From positions 2,776,539 through 2,840,538 of the forward strand of contig NZ_FXXA01000002.1 of NCBI RefSeq assembly GCF_900184265.1: a DNA stretch of 64,000 nt, given 5' to 3'. The notes under the pieces were generated by a model. It saw nothing but the letters and a program-made list of their open reading frames with translations. It was not told the DNA's origin and did not search any database. How positions within the stretch are numbered: position 1 is the first letter of the stretch; every line of letters begins with the position of its first letter. This DNA is from Eggerthella timonensis (GTDB taxonomy: Bacteria > Actinomycetota > Coriobacteriia > Coriobacteriales > Eggerthellaceae). A program made the translations under genes and the position numbers. Shown here in pieces: positions 17,597-25,884 of this stretch.

Positions 17597-18523
17597 ATGA
17601 ACCTTTCCCAGCTGTACTACTTCCGCAAGCTCGCAGAGCTGCAGCACTACGCCAAGGCGGCCAAGGAGCTCTACATCACCCAGCCCTCGCTCTCGAACGC
17701 CATCAGCTCGCTCGAGCAGGAGCTGGGCGTGTCGCTGTTCCAGAAGACGGGCCGCAACATCCACCTCACGAAGTACGGCAGCGAGTTCCTCGTCTACGTG
17801 AACAAGGGCCTCGAGCAGATCGACAAGGGCATCGCCATCATGAAGAACTACGCCGGCACGAGCGACGGCGGCAAGATCGACCTCGGCTGCATCATCACCG
17901 TGCAGACCGACTTCATCCCCAAGCTCCTCAACGGCTACAAGGCCTCCACCGGCGGCGTCGCGTTCAGCGTGCGCGAGGACACCTCGCAGCCCCTCGTGAA
18001 GGACCTGCTGAGCGGCTGCTACGACGTGGTGTTCTGCGCGCGGGGCGACGACGACCCCGACCTCACGTACGTGCCCGTGCTCACCCAGAAGGTGGTCGTG
18101 GCCATGAGCGCCGACTGCCCGCTGGTCGAAAAGGCGTTCGTCACGCCGGCCGACCTGTACGAGCAGCACCTCATCACCTACGTCGACACCATCCCGCTCG
18201 GGCGGGCCATCAGGCGCATGCTCGACGAGCGCGACATCAAGAACGTCGAGTACAGCTACCTCGACGAGTCCATCCTGGCCGGCTTCGCGGCCAACGGCGT
18301 GGAGGCGGCCATCATGCTGGACACCTTCCTGCTGCGCAGCGTCGACAACGTGGTGGTCAGGCCCTTCTACCTGAGCCCGCTCGAGCGCCGCAGCTGCTAC
18401 CACCGCGTGTACATGGCCTACAGCACGAAGAACTACCACCCGTACTGCGTGGACCACTTCATCCAGTACGTCGCCGACACGAAGGCACTCGCCACCAACC
18501 CGAACGCCCGCTACATCGACTGA
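17597..18523 (+). CDS. LysR-family transcriptional regulator (module 1, first)
   Basis: The 308-residue protein has a LysR winged helix-turn-helix in residues 1-60 (LSQLYYFRKLAELQHYAKAA ... QPSLSNAISSLEQELGVSLF). A periplasmic-binding-protein-like effector domain follows. It probably senses the substrate or a CoA-pathway intermediate and controls the adjacent promoters. ATAG-N7-CTAT dyads at 12.5 and 27 kb are plausible sites. The gene 25 bases downstream runs the same way. It is clearly related to the two other LysR proteins in the window (shared LSQLYYF or LSQLYNF start), so the three probably arose with module duplication. Confidence 0.93.
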   Translation: MNLSQLYYFRKLAELQHYAKAAKELYITQPSLSNAISSLEQELGVSLFQKTGRNIHLTKYGSEFLVYVNKGLEQIDKGIAIMKNYAGTSDGGKIDLGCIITVQTDFIPKLLNGYKASTGGVAFSVREDTSQPLVKDLLSGCYDVVFCARGDDDPDLTYVPVLTQKVVVAMSADCPLVEKAFVTPADLYEQHLITYVDTIPLGRAIRRMLDERDIKNVEYSYLDESILAGFAANGVEAAIMLDTFLLRSVDNVVVRPFYLSPLERRSCYHRVYMAYSTKNYHPYCVDHFIQYVADTKALATNPNARYID

Positions 18524-18548
18524 TTCGAGATTCTCCCGGAGGATTGCC

Positions 18549-19136
18549 ATGGCAGACACCGACAGCACCGGCTTGAGCCCCACGCGCACCCGCGCAACCT
18601 GGAAGCCCGGCGTATCCGACGAGCCGATCCCCTTCTACGGCTGCGACGGGTGCGCGGCGGTGTTCGTGGGCGTCGACGGCGGCGAGGGCCCGCAGCTCAC
18701 GGGCGGCGGGCGGCGCCCCACGATCGAGCTGCCCTACGCCCCCGCCCCCGACGCGAGCGCGTGCGCCGGCTCCCTGACGCGCCTCGCGGCCGCGGATGCC
18801 GCCTCCTGCGCCGACGCGATCGAGCTCTCCTACGACGTGGTGGGCGGGTTCGACCAGAACGCCCTGCGCGTGTTCTGGAAGGTGCGCGAGGACGGCTGCG
18901 AGCCGCGTTGGGTCGCGCTCAAGACGTTCACGGGGATGCAGCTCAAGTACGTGCTGCCGGGCAAGCGGCCGCCGCTCGTGTTCGCGCTGGGCGACGAGGA
19001 CGCCTACGCCTACTGCGACGAGGATCCCTGCGTCAGCTGCACCTTCCGCTGCAAGCGCGGATTCGAGCTGTACGCCTACGTCGAACGCGTCGGGCTCGTC
19101 GCGCTGGGCGTGCACCGCGAGGCCGTCACGCGCTAG
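18549..19136 (+). CDS. Unknown Cys-rich protein, possible degenerate desulfoferrodoxin fold (copy 1)
   Basis: This 195-residue protein is not a recognised family to me. It shares an 11-residue N-terminal block (SPTRTRATWKP) and a C-terminal block (DEDAYxYCDxDPCxxCxxRCKRGF) with the protein at 45199-45792. The N-terminal FYGCDGC (Cys32, Cys35) and the order of later segments (LKYVLPGKRPPLVF, then AYAYC) recall the desulforedoxin domain and superoxide-reductase domain of desulfoferrodoxins. The iron-ligand His residues of that domain are not evident. Cys156, 161, 164 and 168 form a tight cluster that could bind iron or zinc. Both copies sit next to acyl-CoA dehydrogenase modules and a LysR gene. 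A redox or metal-binding accessory role is inferred. It overlaps the convergent LysR gene by 11 bases. Confidence 0.75.
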   Translation: MADTDSTGLSPTRTRATWKPGVSDEPIPFYGCDGCAAVFVGVDGGEGPQLTGGGRRPTIELPYAPAPDASACAGSLTRLAAADAASCADAIELSYDVVGGFDQNALRVFWKVREDGCEPRWVALKTFTGMQLKYVLPGKRPPLVFALGDEDAYAYCDEDPCVSCTFRCKRGFELYAYVERVGLVALGVHREAVTR

Positions 19137-20073
19137 GACGGCCGTCCTCGGGGCGATCGGGGCGATAGCCGAGGTCGATCCCCGCCCCCTCGGCGTCGAA
19201 CTCCTTCACGAAGTCGATGAACGACTGCACGGCCGCCGTCTTGGCGTGCTTCGCGCTCGAAGCCAGGTACACCCAGTAGAAATCGGGGCGCACGCCTTCG
19301 AGGGGAACCGTCGTGATGTTCGAGAACACCTTGAGGCCGATGGAGTTCAGCATGAGCGCGCCGAGGCCCCCGTCCACCGACAGCGCCGAGGCCATCGTGA
19401 TGTCGTCGTCGTAGAGCGCGTCGACTCCCTCGAGCGAGCTCCGGGCAAGCAGGCGCTGCACCTCCTCGCCGATGGGCGTTCCGCGCCGATACGTGATGAG
19501 GCGTTGGTCGCGCAGCTCGTCGAACGACACCGACGCGCGGTCGGCCAGCGGGTGGTCTACGCGAACTCCCAGCTCCAGGCTGCGGTTGAGCACGGGGAAG
19601 TACTCGATGTCGGGCTCGTGGTCGCGCCTGCCGCAGAACGACACGTCGAGCGTCTCGTTGTGCAGGCTCTGCGTGAGGTAGTTCGTGAACGCCTGGTACG
19701 TCTCGATGCGAACCTCGTCGCCGAAGCGCTCGCGATACGCCTTGAGCAGCGTCGGCAGGTAGTCGTCCTGCACGGTGAACGTGGCTCCCAGGTTGATGGC
19801 GCCGCCCAGCTGCGCCTTGCGCCGGTTCATCGCGTCGATGCCGTCGTCGAGGGAGCGCAGGCTGTCGCTCACGTAGCGGTAGAACTCGCTGCCGTTCGAC
19901 GTCAGCCTGACGCTGCGGCCGTCGCGGCAGAACAGCGCAACGCCCAGCTCCTTCTCCAGCGAGCTGATCGCGTCGGAGAGCGTGGGCTGGGCGATGTAGA
20001 GCTCCTTGGCCGCTCGCGTGTAGTGCTGCAGTTCGGCGAGCTTCTTGAAGTAGTAGAGCTGGGACAGGTTCAT
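19126..20073 (-). CDS. LysR-family transcriptional regulator (module 1, second)
   Basis: This 315-residue regulator has an N-terminal LysR helix-turn-helix (residues 1-60, QPTLSDAISSLEKELGVALF) and a ligand-binding domain. It lies upstream of nothing on its own strand and 110 bases from the MFS gene, separated by a strong hairpin. Its 3' end overlaps the convergent Cys-rich gene by 11 bases. Control of the MFS transporter or the acyl-CoA dehydrogenase operon is inferred from position. Confidence 0.93.
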   Translation of the reverse strand: MNLSQLYYFKKLAELQHYTRAAKELYIAQPTLSDAISSLEKELGVALFCRDGRSVRLTSNGSEFYRYVSDSLRSLDDGIDAMNRRKAQLGGAINLGATFTVQDDYLPTLLKAYRERFGDEVRIETYQAFTNYLTQSLHNETLDVSFCGRRDHEPDIEYFPVLNRSLELGVRVDHPLADRASVSFDELRDQRLITYRRGTPIGEEVQRLLARSSLEGVDALYDDDITMASALSVDGGLGALMLNSIGLKVFSNITTVPLEGVRPDFYWVYLASSAKHAKTAAVQSFIDFVKEFDAEGAGIDLGYRPDRPEDGRPSA

Positions 20074-20113
20074 TGCGATGCTCCCCCACGATCTCGACCG
20101 GTCTGAAAGAAGG

Positions 20114-20150
20114 CGCTCGGCGGGGGCCCGCCGAAACGGGCCCCCGAGCG
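20114..20150 (-). terminator. Hairpin terminator of the first MFS gene
   Basis: CGCTCGG and GGGGCCCG arms pair with CGGGCCCC and CGAGCG around a CCGAAA loop. On the minus strand a CTTCTTTC run follows. It separates the transporter from the LysR gene downstream on the same strand. Confidence 0.65.
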
Positions 20151-20185
20151 AAGTGCAGAGCTGTTCTAGCAGAGTATACCCGTGT

Positions 20186-21451
20186 TTAGTCGGTCCACTG
20201 GCTCTTGAACTTCTTGGCGTTCGAGAACGTGTAGAAGCCGAGCAGCAGGATGAGGACCAGCAGCACGAGGCCCACGACGAACACGGCGTTGAAGCCGAAG
20301 CTGGAACCGATCCAAGCCCAGATCATGGATGCGAACGCGGCGATCAGGTTGAAGACGGTGCTCACGCGGGAATAGATGATGGAGTACTCGCGGGAGCCGA
20401 ACGACTGGCGCACGACGATCGGGACGAGCACGACGGCCGTCGCGTAGAACGCGCCGAAGATGAACGCGCCGCTGTACAGGACGTACTCGGAAGCGATGCC
20501 GAACCAGCACAGCAGAACGCCGCCGACGCCGCAGACGAACGCGAAGATGAGGGCGCCCTTGGCGTTGCGGTCGGCCACCACGCCGAGGATGAGCTTGAAC
20601 ACCGCTTGGCCCACCATCATGACCGTGGTCATCACGCCGCCCACGACCAGAACGTCGAACGTGACGTCGGTGAGCGACTTGGTGTAGGTCGGGAACTGCA
20701 TGGCGATGAGGACGGCGATGTTGATCAGGCCTGCGAACACGCACACGGTGTAGAACGCGGGGGTCTTCATGGCCGCGGCGGCGGACAAGCCGGTGGGCTT
20801 GGCGGGAGCCTGGCCGGCGACGACCGATGCGCCGTAGGGAGCCAGGCCGCAATCCTCGGGCTTGCTGCGCACGCAGAACAGCGTGAACGGAAGCGACGTG
20901 ACCAAGGCGATGACGGCCCAGATGAGGTAGATGGTGTGGAAGTCCATGCCGCCGGAACGCAGGCCTGTGAACACGGCGGACCACACCGCGCCGCCGATGC
21001 CGGTGAACGCCATGCACAGTCCGATGAAGGTGCCCGCCTTGTCGGCGAACCAGCGGTTGATCAGCGTGGGGATGGCGAGCCACAGGATGGAGATCTCGCC
21101 CAAGCCCAGAAGCACGGCGGCGAGGTAGAACATCCAAATCTCGTTCGATACGCTCATCAGCAAAAACGCGCCGCCCACCAAGCAGGCGGAAACGGACAGG
21201 ATGATGCGGATGTCCACCGTTTGCAACAGCTTGCCCATGAACGGCGAAGCGACGGTCATCGTGAGGTACATGACCGTGACGTACATGGCGAACGCCGTGG
21301 TCTCGACGCCCAGGCCCTCGGCGACGACCGGCTGGAACAGGCCCCACGTGGAAAAGCACAGGGCCGAGCACCCGAAGGTGATCATGATGCCCGTGAGAAC
21401 GACGAGCATGTGGCGCACGCTCATCTTCTCTTTCTTAGCTGCGGTACTCAA
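20186..21451 (-). CDS. MFS transporter, OFA-like (module 1)
   Basis: This 421-residue, 12-helix membrane carrier resembles oxalate/formate-antiporter-type MFS proteins (SALCFSTWGLFQPVV, then ILLGLGEISILWLAIP). It is a close paralogue of the transporter at 47084-48346, matching over almost the whole length. It likely imports a carboxylate or exchanges substrate for product for the CoA pathway. The start appears to be TTG: AGGAGG stands six bases before it, whereas the first ATG, nine codons in, is 30 bases away from that site. Confidence 0.9.
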   Translation of the reverse strand: MSTAAKKEKMSVRHMLVVLTGIMITFGCSALCFSTWGLFQPVVAEGLGVETTAFAMYVTVMYLTMTVASPFMGKLLQTVDIRIILSVSACLVGGAFLLMSVSNEIWMFYLAAVLLGLGEISILWLAIPTLINRWFADKAGTFIGLCMAFTGIGGAVWSAVFTGLRSGGMDFHTIYLIWAVIALVTSLPFTLFCVRSKPEDCGLAPYGASVVAGQAPAKPTGLSAAAAMKTPAFYTVCVFAGLINIAVLIAMQFPTYTKSLTDVTFDVLVVGGVMTTVMMVGQAVFKLILGVVADRNAKGALIFAFVCGVGGVLLCWFGIASEYVLYSGAFIFGAFYATAVVLVPIVVRQSFGSREYSIIYSRVSTVFNLIAAFASMIWAWIGSSFGFNAVFVVGLVLLVLILLLGFYTFSNAKKFKSQWTD

Positions 21452-21707
21452 TTTGTCCTCCTAATTTCTCCGTCGTCCCCCTCCGTGGTATTGAGCGCAC
21501 ACGAAAGGGAACGGCACCCCTGACACTATCTGCTTAGAGCAGGCTCTCTAGCAGTCATTATTCCGTGCCTCCCGACGCACGAGAATGGTCATAACGACAG
21601 AACTGACCCAGAAACAGACTGCACAATGGATAATATTGAACAATTGAGTAATACTTTTGAGCGCATGCGCAGGACTATCCGCTCCGCTTGTACCAAATAG
21701 CATGAAA
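21452..21707. other. Intergenic region upstream of the first MFS gene
   Basis: This holds the transporter promoter on the minus strand. The sequence is more AT-rich than its surroundings around 21600-21660. I see no repeat, RNA gene or small gene with a recognisable product. Confidence 0.4.
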
Positions 21708-21734
21708 ATGCCCGCCGCATTGCGCGACGGGCAT
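21704..21734 (-). terminator. Terminator of acyl-CoA dehydrogenase C
   Basis: An ATGCCCG/CGGGCAT stem, extended by GC pairs, is followed on the minus strand by TTTTC. It lies 36 bases after the stop codon. Confidence 0.7.
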
Positions 21735-21769
21735 CCCCTTGCTTCTCCGATCGTTTCGGCGCGGCGGCC

Positions 21770-22918
21770 TCAGTACTTCTCCATGATGAGCGGCGAGGCG
21801 ATGTACACCATGATCTGGTCGGTGCCCTCCGCAATCTGGTTGCCGCGGCAGTCCTGCCACAGCTGGCTCACCCGCGCGCCCTCCGTGTAGCCCATGCCGC
21901 CGAGGATCTGCATGGCGCTCGAGGCCACCTCGGTGGCGGCGTTGGGCACGTAGCGCTTCATGAGCGCCACCGACAGCCGCTCGTCGGGGCCGCCGTTGTC
22001 CACCGCCAGAGCCGCGCGGTACAGCATGGAGTTCATATTGAAGATGCTCACCTCCATGTCCGTCAGCATCTGCTCGATCTGCTGGAAGCGCCCGATCTGC
22101 ACGCCGAACGCCTTGCGGCTGCGCGCGTGGGCCACGGCGTCCTCCATGGCGGCGCGGGCCATGCCCAAAGACGAGGCGCACGTGAACACGCGGCCGAACT
22201 CGAGCAGGCGGAACAGCTGGCGGAAGCCCTCCTGGCGCCCGTTCAGGCGATAGGACGGGGACAGCTCCACGTTGTCGAACACGAGCGTGGCGAACGGGAG
22301 CATCGACTGCCCTATCTTGTTGATGGGGTAGGCGCTTATGCCCTTGAGGTCGCGCGGCAGCAGCCAGAACGTCATGGGCGGGTACTTGCCCGGCGACTCC
22401 TTGTCGCGGTCGATGGCGGCTACCATGATATAGGGGGCGTACTCGCCGTTGTTCACGTAGGTCTTGTGCCCGTTCAAGATGAGGTGCTCGTCGACGGTGC
22501 GCGTGTAGGTCTGCATGTTCATGGCGTCCGAGCCGGCCTCCGGCTCCGAGATGGCCAGCGCGAACAGGAGGCGGCCCGTCTCGCGGTAGTCCTTCAGCAC
22601 GTCGGCGAACTCGCCCGCGCCGGCGAACTGGCGCACGATGGAGAGGTTGAACAGGTCGTTCTGGAACGGCAGCGTGGCGCCGGCGCACCGCGACAGCTCC
22701 TCGATGATGAGCGCCTGCGAGCATAGGCTGAACGTGCCCTCGCCGTCTTCGAGCTCCTCGAGGCCGAAGTACAGGTCGACGAACCCCTTCACCACCTCGT
22801 CGGGCAGGCCCTGGTCGCGACGCCATTGGTGCACGTGCTCGGGCGTGAACGTTTCCTCGCCGAACGCGCGGAACGCCTCCACGAGCTTGCGCTGCTTGTC
22901 GGTCAATTCGAAATCCAC
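21770..22918 (-). CDS. Acyl-CoA dehydrogenase C (module 1)
   Basis: This 382-residue flavoenzyme shows the acyl-CoA dehydrogenase core: ISEPEAGSDAMNM for FAD/substrate binding, SRKAFGVQIGRFQ, and a C-terminal AEGTDQIMVY with Glu364 at the catalytic-base position. I start it at a GTG (VDFELTDKQRKLVEAF) preceded by AGAAGG. An upstream GTG has no ribosome site. It is divergent from the CaiB-type transferase across about 350 bases that include the word TTTGCACCCT, also found in the 12.5 kb promoters. Confidence 0.9.
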   Translation of the reverse strand: MDFELTDKQRKLVEAFRAFGEETFTPEHVHQWRRDQGLPDEVVKGFVDLYFGLEELEDGEGTFSLCSQALIIEELSRCAGATLPFQNDLFNLSIVRQFAGAGEFADVLKDYRETGRLLFALAISEPEAGSDAMNMQTYTRTVDEHLILNGHKTYVNNGEYAPYIMVAAIDRDKESPGKYPPMTFWLLPRDLKGISAYPINKIGQSMLPFATLVFDNVELSPSYRLNGRQEGFRQLFRLLEFGRVFTCASSLGMARAAMEDAVAHARSRKAFGVQIGRFQQIEQMLTDMEVSIFNMNSMLYRAALAVDNGGPDERLSVALMKRYVPNAATEVASSAMQILGGMGYTEGARVSQLWQDCRGNQIAEGTDQIMVYIASPLIMEKY

Positions 22919-23265
22919 AGGGTGCCTTCTTTCCTTCAACACGCCGCAGCGGCCACGCTCGCTGAGCAGGCCCGCAACGCTGCAAGCAGGGATTACTTGT
23001 TACCAGTATACTGAGACAACCCTCGCGCATCACCCTCAAATCTGCCGAATTAACCAAAACGATGGACGAATCCGACGATTTGCACCCTCTGCCCCCGGCA
23101 AATGGCCAACAAATCGGGGAACCTGTGAGTGAAACGCTCCCAACGCATCAAAACTTACGGACGACCATCAATTGAAAATAATTGTCCATAGCAACAAAAC
23201 GGATGACATGTGAGTATATCTGCAGGAGGAAAACAACAAGTCATCGAAGAAAGGAGAACCGTCGT
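22919..23265. promoter_or_regulatory. Divergent promoter region, acyl-CoA dehydrogenase C / CaiB 1
   Basis: At 23079-23088 it carries TTTGCACCCT, on the minus strand GGGTGCAAA with TTGGCC 16 bases upstream. This resembles the TTGGAC-N14-GGGTGCAAA blocks at 12.5-12.8 kb. No gene is visible in it. Confidence 0.45.
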
Positions 23266-24576
23266 ATGTCAGTGACAGAGAAACTGAACGGGTATGGTCC
23301 TCTGAACGGCGTCAAGGTCGTCGAGCTGTGCGAATGGGTGGCGGCGCCTGCGACGGTGCGCGTTCTGTCCGAAATGGGAGCCGAGATCATCAAGGTCGAG
23401 CCCCTGCACGGCGATGCACAGCGCACGCAGGGCCCCGGGTTCGGATGCGAGCAGACCGAGCGCGAGGATCCCACCATCGACCTGAACAACACGAACAAGA
23501 ACTGGCTGTCACTCAACCTGAAGACCGAAGAGGGCTCCAAGGTCATGCACCAGCTGCTGGCCACCGCCGACGTGTTCGTGAACAACCTGCGCGACAAGGC
23601 GCTCGTGAAGCTGGGCCTGGACTACGCCTCGCTCAAGGAGAAGTACCCGACCCTCATCTGGGCGCAGATGCGCGGCTACGGCGAGTTCGGCCCCGAGCGC
23701 GACACCCCCGGCTTCGACGCGGTGTGCTGGGCGGCGCGCGGCGGCGTGGCGAACGTGTTCCGCGAGGACGGCCAGTCCCCCGCCATCCCGCCTCAGGCGT
23801 TCGGCGACTACAACGCGGCGTCCATCCTTTCCGGCGGCATCCTCGCCGCGCTGTTCAACCGCACCCGCACGGGCAAGGGCGACAAGGTCACCTGCAACCT
23901 GTACGGCGCGGCCATCTGGGGCGGCAACATCGGCGTCATGGCCACGCAGTTCGGCGCGCCCTACCCGAAGTCCCGCAAGCACGTGCCCAACCCCTTCAAC
24001 AACACGTACCGCACCAAGGACGAGAAGTGGATGCTCATCTGCATGCCGCAGTACGACAAGTACTACAACATGATGATGGAGATCACCGGCAACGACGAGC
24101 ACAAGGATCAGCCCGACACCTGCAACCTGCCCGCCCTCAAGGCGTCCGGCAAGCAGCCTGAGGTCATCGGCTGGCTCGAGGCGTCCTTCGCCACGAAGAC
24201 GTTCGAGGAGTGGGACGAGATCCTGCGCGAGCACGAGGTGCCTCACCAGAAGTGCTTCCGCTACACCGACATCATCAAGGACGAAGAGGCCTACGACAAC
24301 GACTCGCTGCGCTGGGTGGAGTACGAGGCGTTCGGCAAGAAGGCCATCCCCATGTCGCCGCTGCGCTTCGACGACTACGGCGATCCGCCGATCATCCTGT
24401 CGAAGCCGATCGGCTACCACACGGCCGAGTTCCTGCAGGGCCTGGGTTACAGCGACGCCGAGATCGCCGAGATGGAGGAGAAGGAAGCCATCAAGTGCTA
24501 CCACGGCGAGGAAGTGCCGGACGTCATCTTCAAGTCCGAGCGCCAGATCGCCGGCGAGGCCCCCTGCAACTGGTAA
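23266..24576 (+). CDS. CaiB/BaiF-type family III CoA-transferase (module 1)
   Basis: This 436-residue class III CoA-transferase moves CoA between carboxylates without ATP. The N-terminal half has the Rossmann-type CoA domain (GVKVVELCEWVAAPATVRVLSEMGAEIIKVE); the small domain and linker fill the rest. RGYGEFGPERDTPGFDAVCWAARGG precedes the usual active-site region. It starts at the ATG after AAAGGAG; an earlier in-frame start at 23182 lacks support. A strong terminator follows, so it is a single-gene unit. It probably keeps the acid substrate charged as a CoA ester once the CaiC-type ligase has primed the cycle. Confidence 0.92.
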   Translation: MSVTEKLNGYGPLNGVKVVELCEWVAAPATVRVLSEMGAEIIKVEPLHGDAQRTQGPGFGCEQTEREDPTIDLNNTNKNWLSLNLKTEEGSKVMHQLLATADVFVNNLRDKALVKLGLDYASLKEKYPTLIWAQMRGYGEFGPERDTPGFDAVCWAARGGVANVFREDGQSPAIPPQAFGDYNAASILSGGILAALFNRTRTGKGDKVTCNLYGAAIWGGNIGVMATQFGAPYPKSRKHVPNPFNNTYRTKDEKWMLICMPQYDKYYNMMMEITGNDEHKDQPDTCNLPALKASGKQPEVIGWLEASFATKTFEEWDEILREHEVPHQKCFRYTDIIKDEEAYDNDSLRWVEYEAFGKKAIPMSPLRFDDYGDPPIILSKPIGYHTAEFLQGLGYSDAEIAEMEEKEAIKCYHGEEVPDVIFKSERQIAGEAPCNW

Positions 24577-24599
24577 GGCCCTTCCCTGCATCGATCGAA

Positions 24600-24633
24600 A
24601 GAGCCGCAGCAACGCGCTGCGGCTCTTTTTTTT
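24600..24633 (+). terminator. Rho-independent terminator of CaiB 1
   Basis: AGAGCCGCAGC pairs with GCTGCGGCTCT around a five-base loop and is followed by an uninterrupted T-run. Confidence 0.93.
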
Positions 24634-24945
24634 GCGCCGTCGCCGAAGTCGGCACCGGGCGCCGTCCTGGGCGGAGCGGCGCGAGCATGATCGGGATCGA
24701 AGGGGGTCGAAGGTTCGGCGCCTCTCGAGCCCGACCCTGCACGAAAACGCGCCTCGATGGTGCGTCGGGAGACGGTTTCGCACGCCTGCGATTTCCGAGA
24801 CCTGGGGAAACGCTCACGAAGCGCAAGCTGCGGGGCGTCAAAGCCTCGCCGGGAGCGCGCCGACGAAACACTGCGGCCCGTTCCGTGCGGAAACGTATCG
24901 AACCGGCGGCAGCCGACGCGCCTCAAACCATGACTGGCAACATCA

Positions 24946-25084
24946 TGGACAAAAGCGCGAGTTTTCTCTAGATTTTCCGTGACAAACTGAGGGATGGAAA
25001 TTAGACGGGCGCATCGTGCCTGATCATCGGCTTGACTTCTTCACTATCCTCGTAAAGGATAAAGAGAACTCCGCTTTTTGTCCA
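24946..25084. repeat. 139-bp intergenic element with terminal inverted repeats (TGGACAAAA...), copy 1
   Basis: Left end TGGACAAAAGCGCGAGTTTT. The right end, read in reverse complement, is TGGACAAAAAGCGGAGTTCT. A second element of 140 bp with the same ends lies at 51791-51930, but the interiors do not match by eye. It lies between convergent genes with no coding potential. A miniature inverted-repeat element or a conserved structured RNA/DNA site are the options. Confidence 0.7.
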
Positions 25085-25170
25085 CCCGACCCGTTCTCCG
25101 CTGGAAAACCAAGATCGACGCAGTCCCCTTCCCGGGATACGGAAGACGGGCCCTGCGCCTACGATGCGCC

Positions 25171-25785
25171 CTACCCGAGGCGCTTCAGCAGCTCGACCAT
25201 GTCGGCGCCGAGCTGGCGGGCGAAGGCGAAGGCGGTGCGGTCGTCCTGGATGCGGCGCCAGCGGATGCGGCCCTCGTCGTCCAATCCGGCGAACTGGGAC
25301 GCCGCCGTGCCGTTCGCCAGCACCGGGCCCGCAGGACGCGGATGCACGACGAGCATCTCGTGGGTGGCGAAGAAGCGGTCGAGCGCGCCGAGCGTCTCCT
25401 CGGCGCCGCAGTCGACGAGCCCCGACGTGGTCACCGCGCCGGCCACCTTGCCCTTGAGCGCGTTGGCCCTCATGTGCAAAGGGCGGGTGCGGTCGATGAA
25501 CGTCTTCATGCGCGCCGTGACGTTCGCGAAGTAGTCGGGAGACCCGAGGACGATGCCGTCGGCGGCCTTCATCTTCCCCACGAGGCCGTCCATGTCGTCG
25601 GACAGCGCGCAGGCAGGCTTCGCCAGGCACGCGTTGCACCCGACGCAGTAGCCGATGTCGAGCCGCGCGAGCTCCACGAGCTCGGTCTCGGCCCCCGCGT
25701 CGCGCGCCGCGTCGAGCGCCGTCTGCAGCAGCGCCGCCGTCCCCTTGTCCGGCCGATGGCTTCCGTTGATGGCGAGTATCCGCAT
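25171..25785 (-). CDS. Flavodoxin-fold NAD(P)H-dependent FMN reductase / iron-sulphur flavoprotein
   Basis: The 204-residue protein has an FMN-binding N-terminus (ILAINGSHRPDKGTAALL, residues 3-20) and a Cys motif (CVGCNACLAKPAC, about 47-59) like that of iron-sulphur flavoproteins. An SPDYFANVTARMKTFIDR segment lines the flavin site. It would reduce or shuttle electrons via FMN and perhaps a [4Fe-4S] cluster. It is 100 bases downstream of the crotonase gene on the same strand, with a hairpin between, so partial co-transcription is possible. Its place in the CoA pathway is unproven. Confidence 0.87.
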   Translation of the reverse strand: MRILAINGSHRPDKGTAALLQTALDAARDAGAETELVELARLDIGYCVGCNACLAKPACALSDDMDGLVGKMKAADGIVLGSPDYFANVTARMKTFIDRTRPLHMRANALKGKVAGAVTTSGLVDCGAEETLGALDRFFATHEMLVVHPRPAGPVLANGTAASQFAGLDDEGRIRWRRIQDDRTAFAFARQLGADMVELLKRLG

Positions 25786-25822
25786 GTCTCATCCTCTCTC
25801 GTCGATCCGCGCCGAAACGCGA

Positions 25823-25854
25823 CCGCCCCCGGCCGCAGAGCGGGCCGGGGGCGG
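25823..25854 (-). terminator. GC-rich hairpin after crotonase 1
   Basis: A perfect 12-bp stem (CCGCCCCCGGCC and complement, eight-base loop) between the crotonase stop and the flavoprotein start. No T-run follows, so it may terminate only partly. Confidence 0.5.
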
Positions 25855-25884
25855 CGATGGCGAGCGCGTGCGTGCGCGTGCGCC

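Noticed and set aside
24946-25084. Insertion sequence
   Set aside because: The element is only 139 bp and has no transposase frame, so at most it is a miniature derivative.
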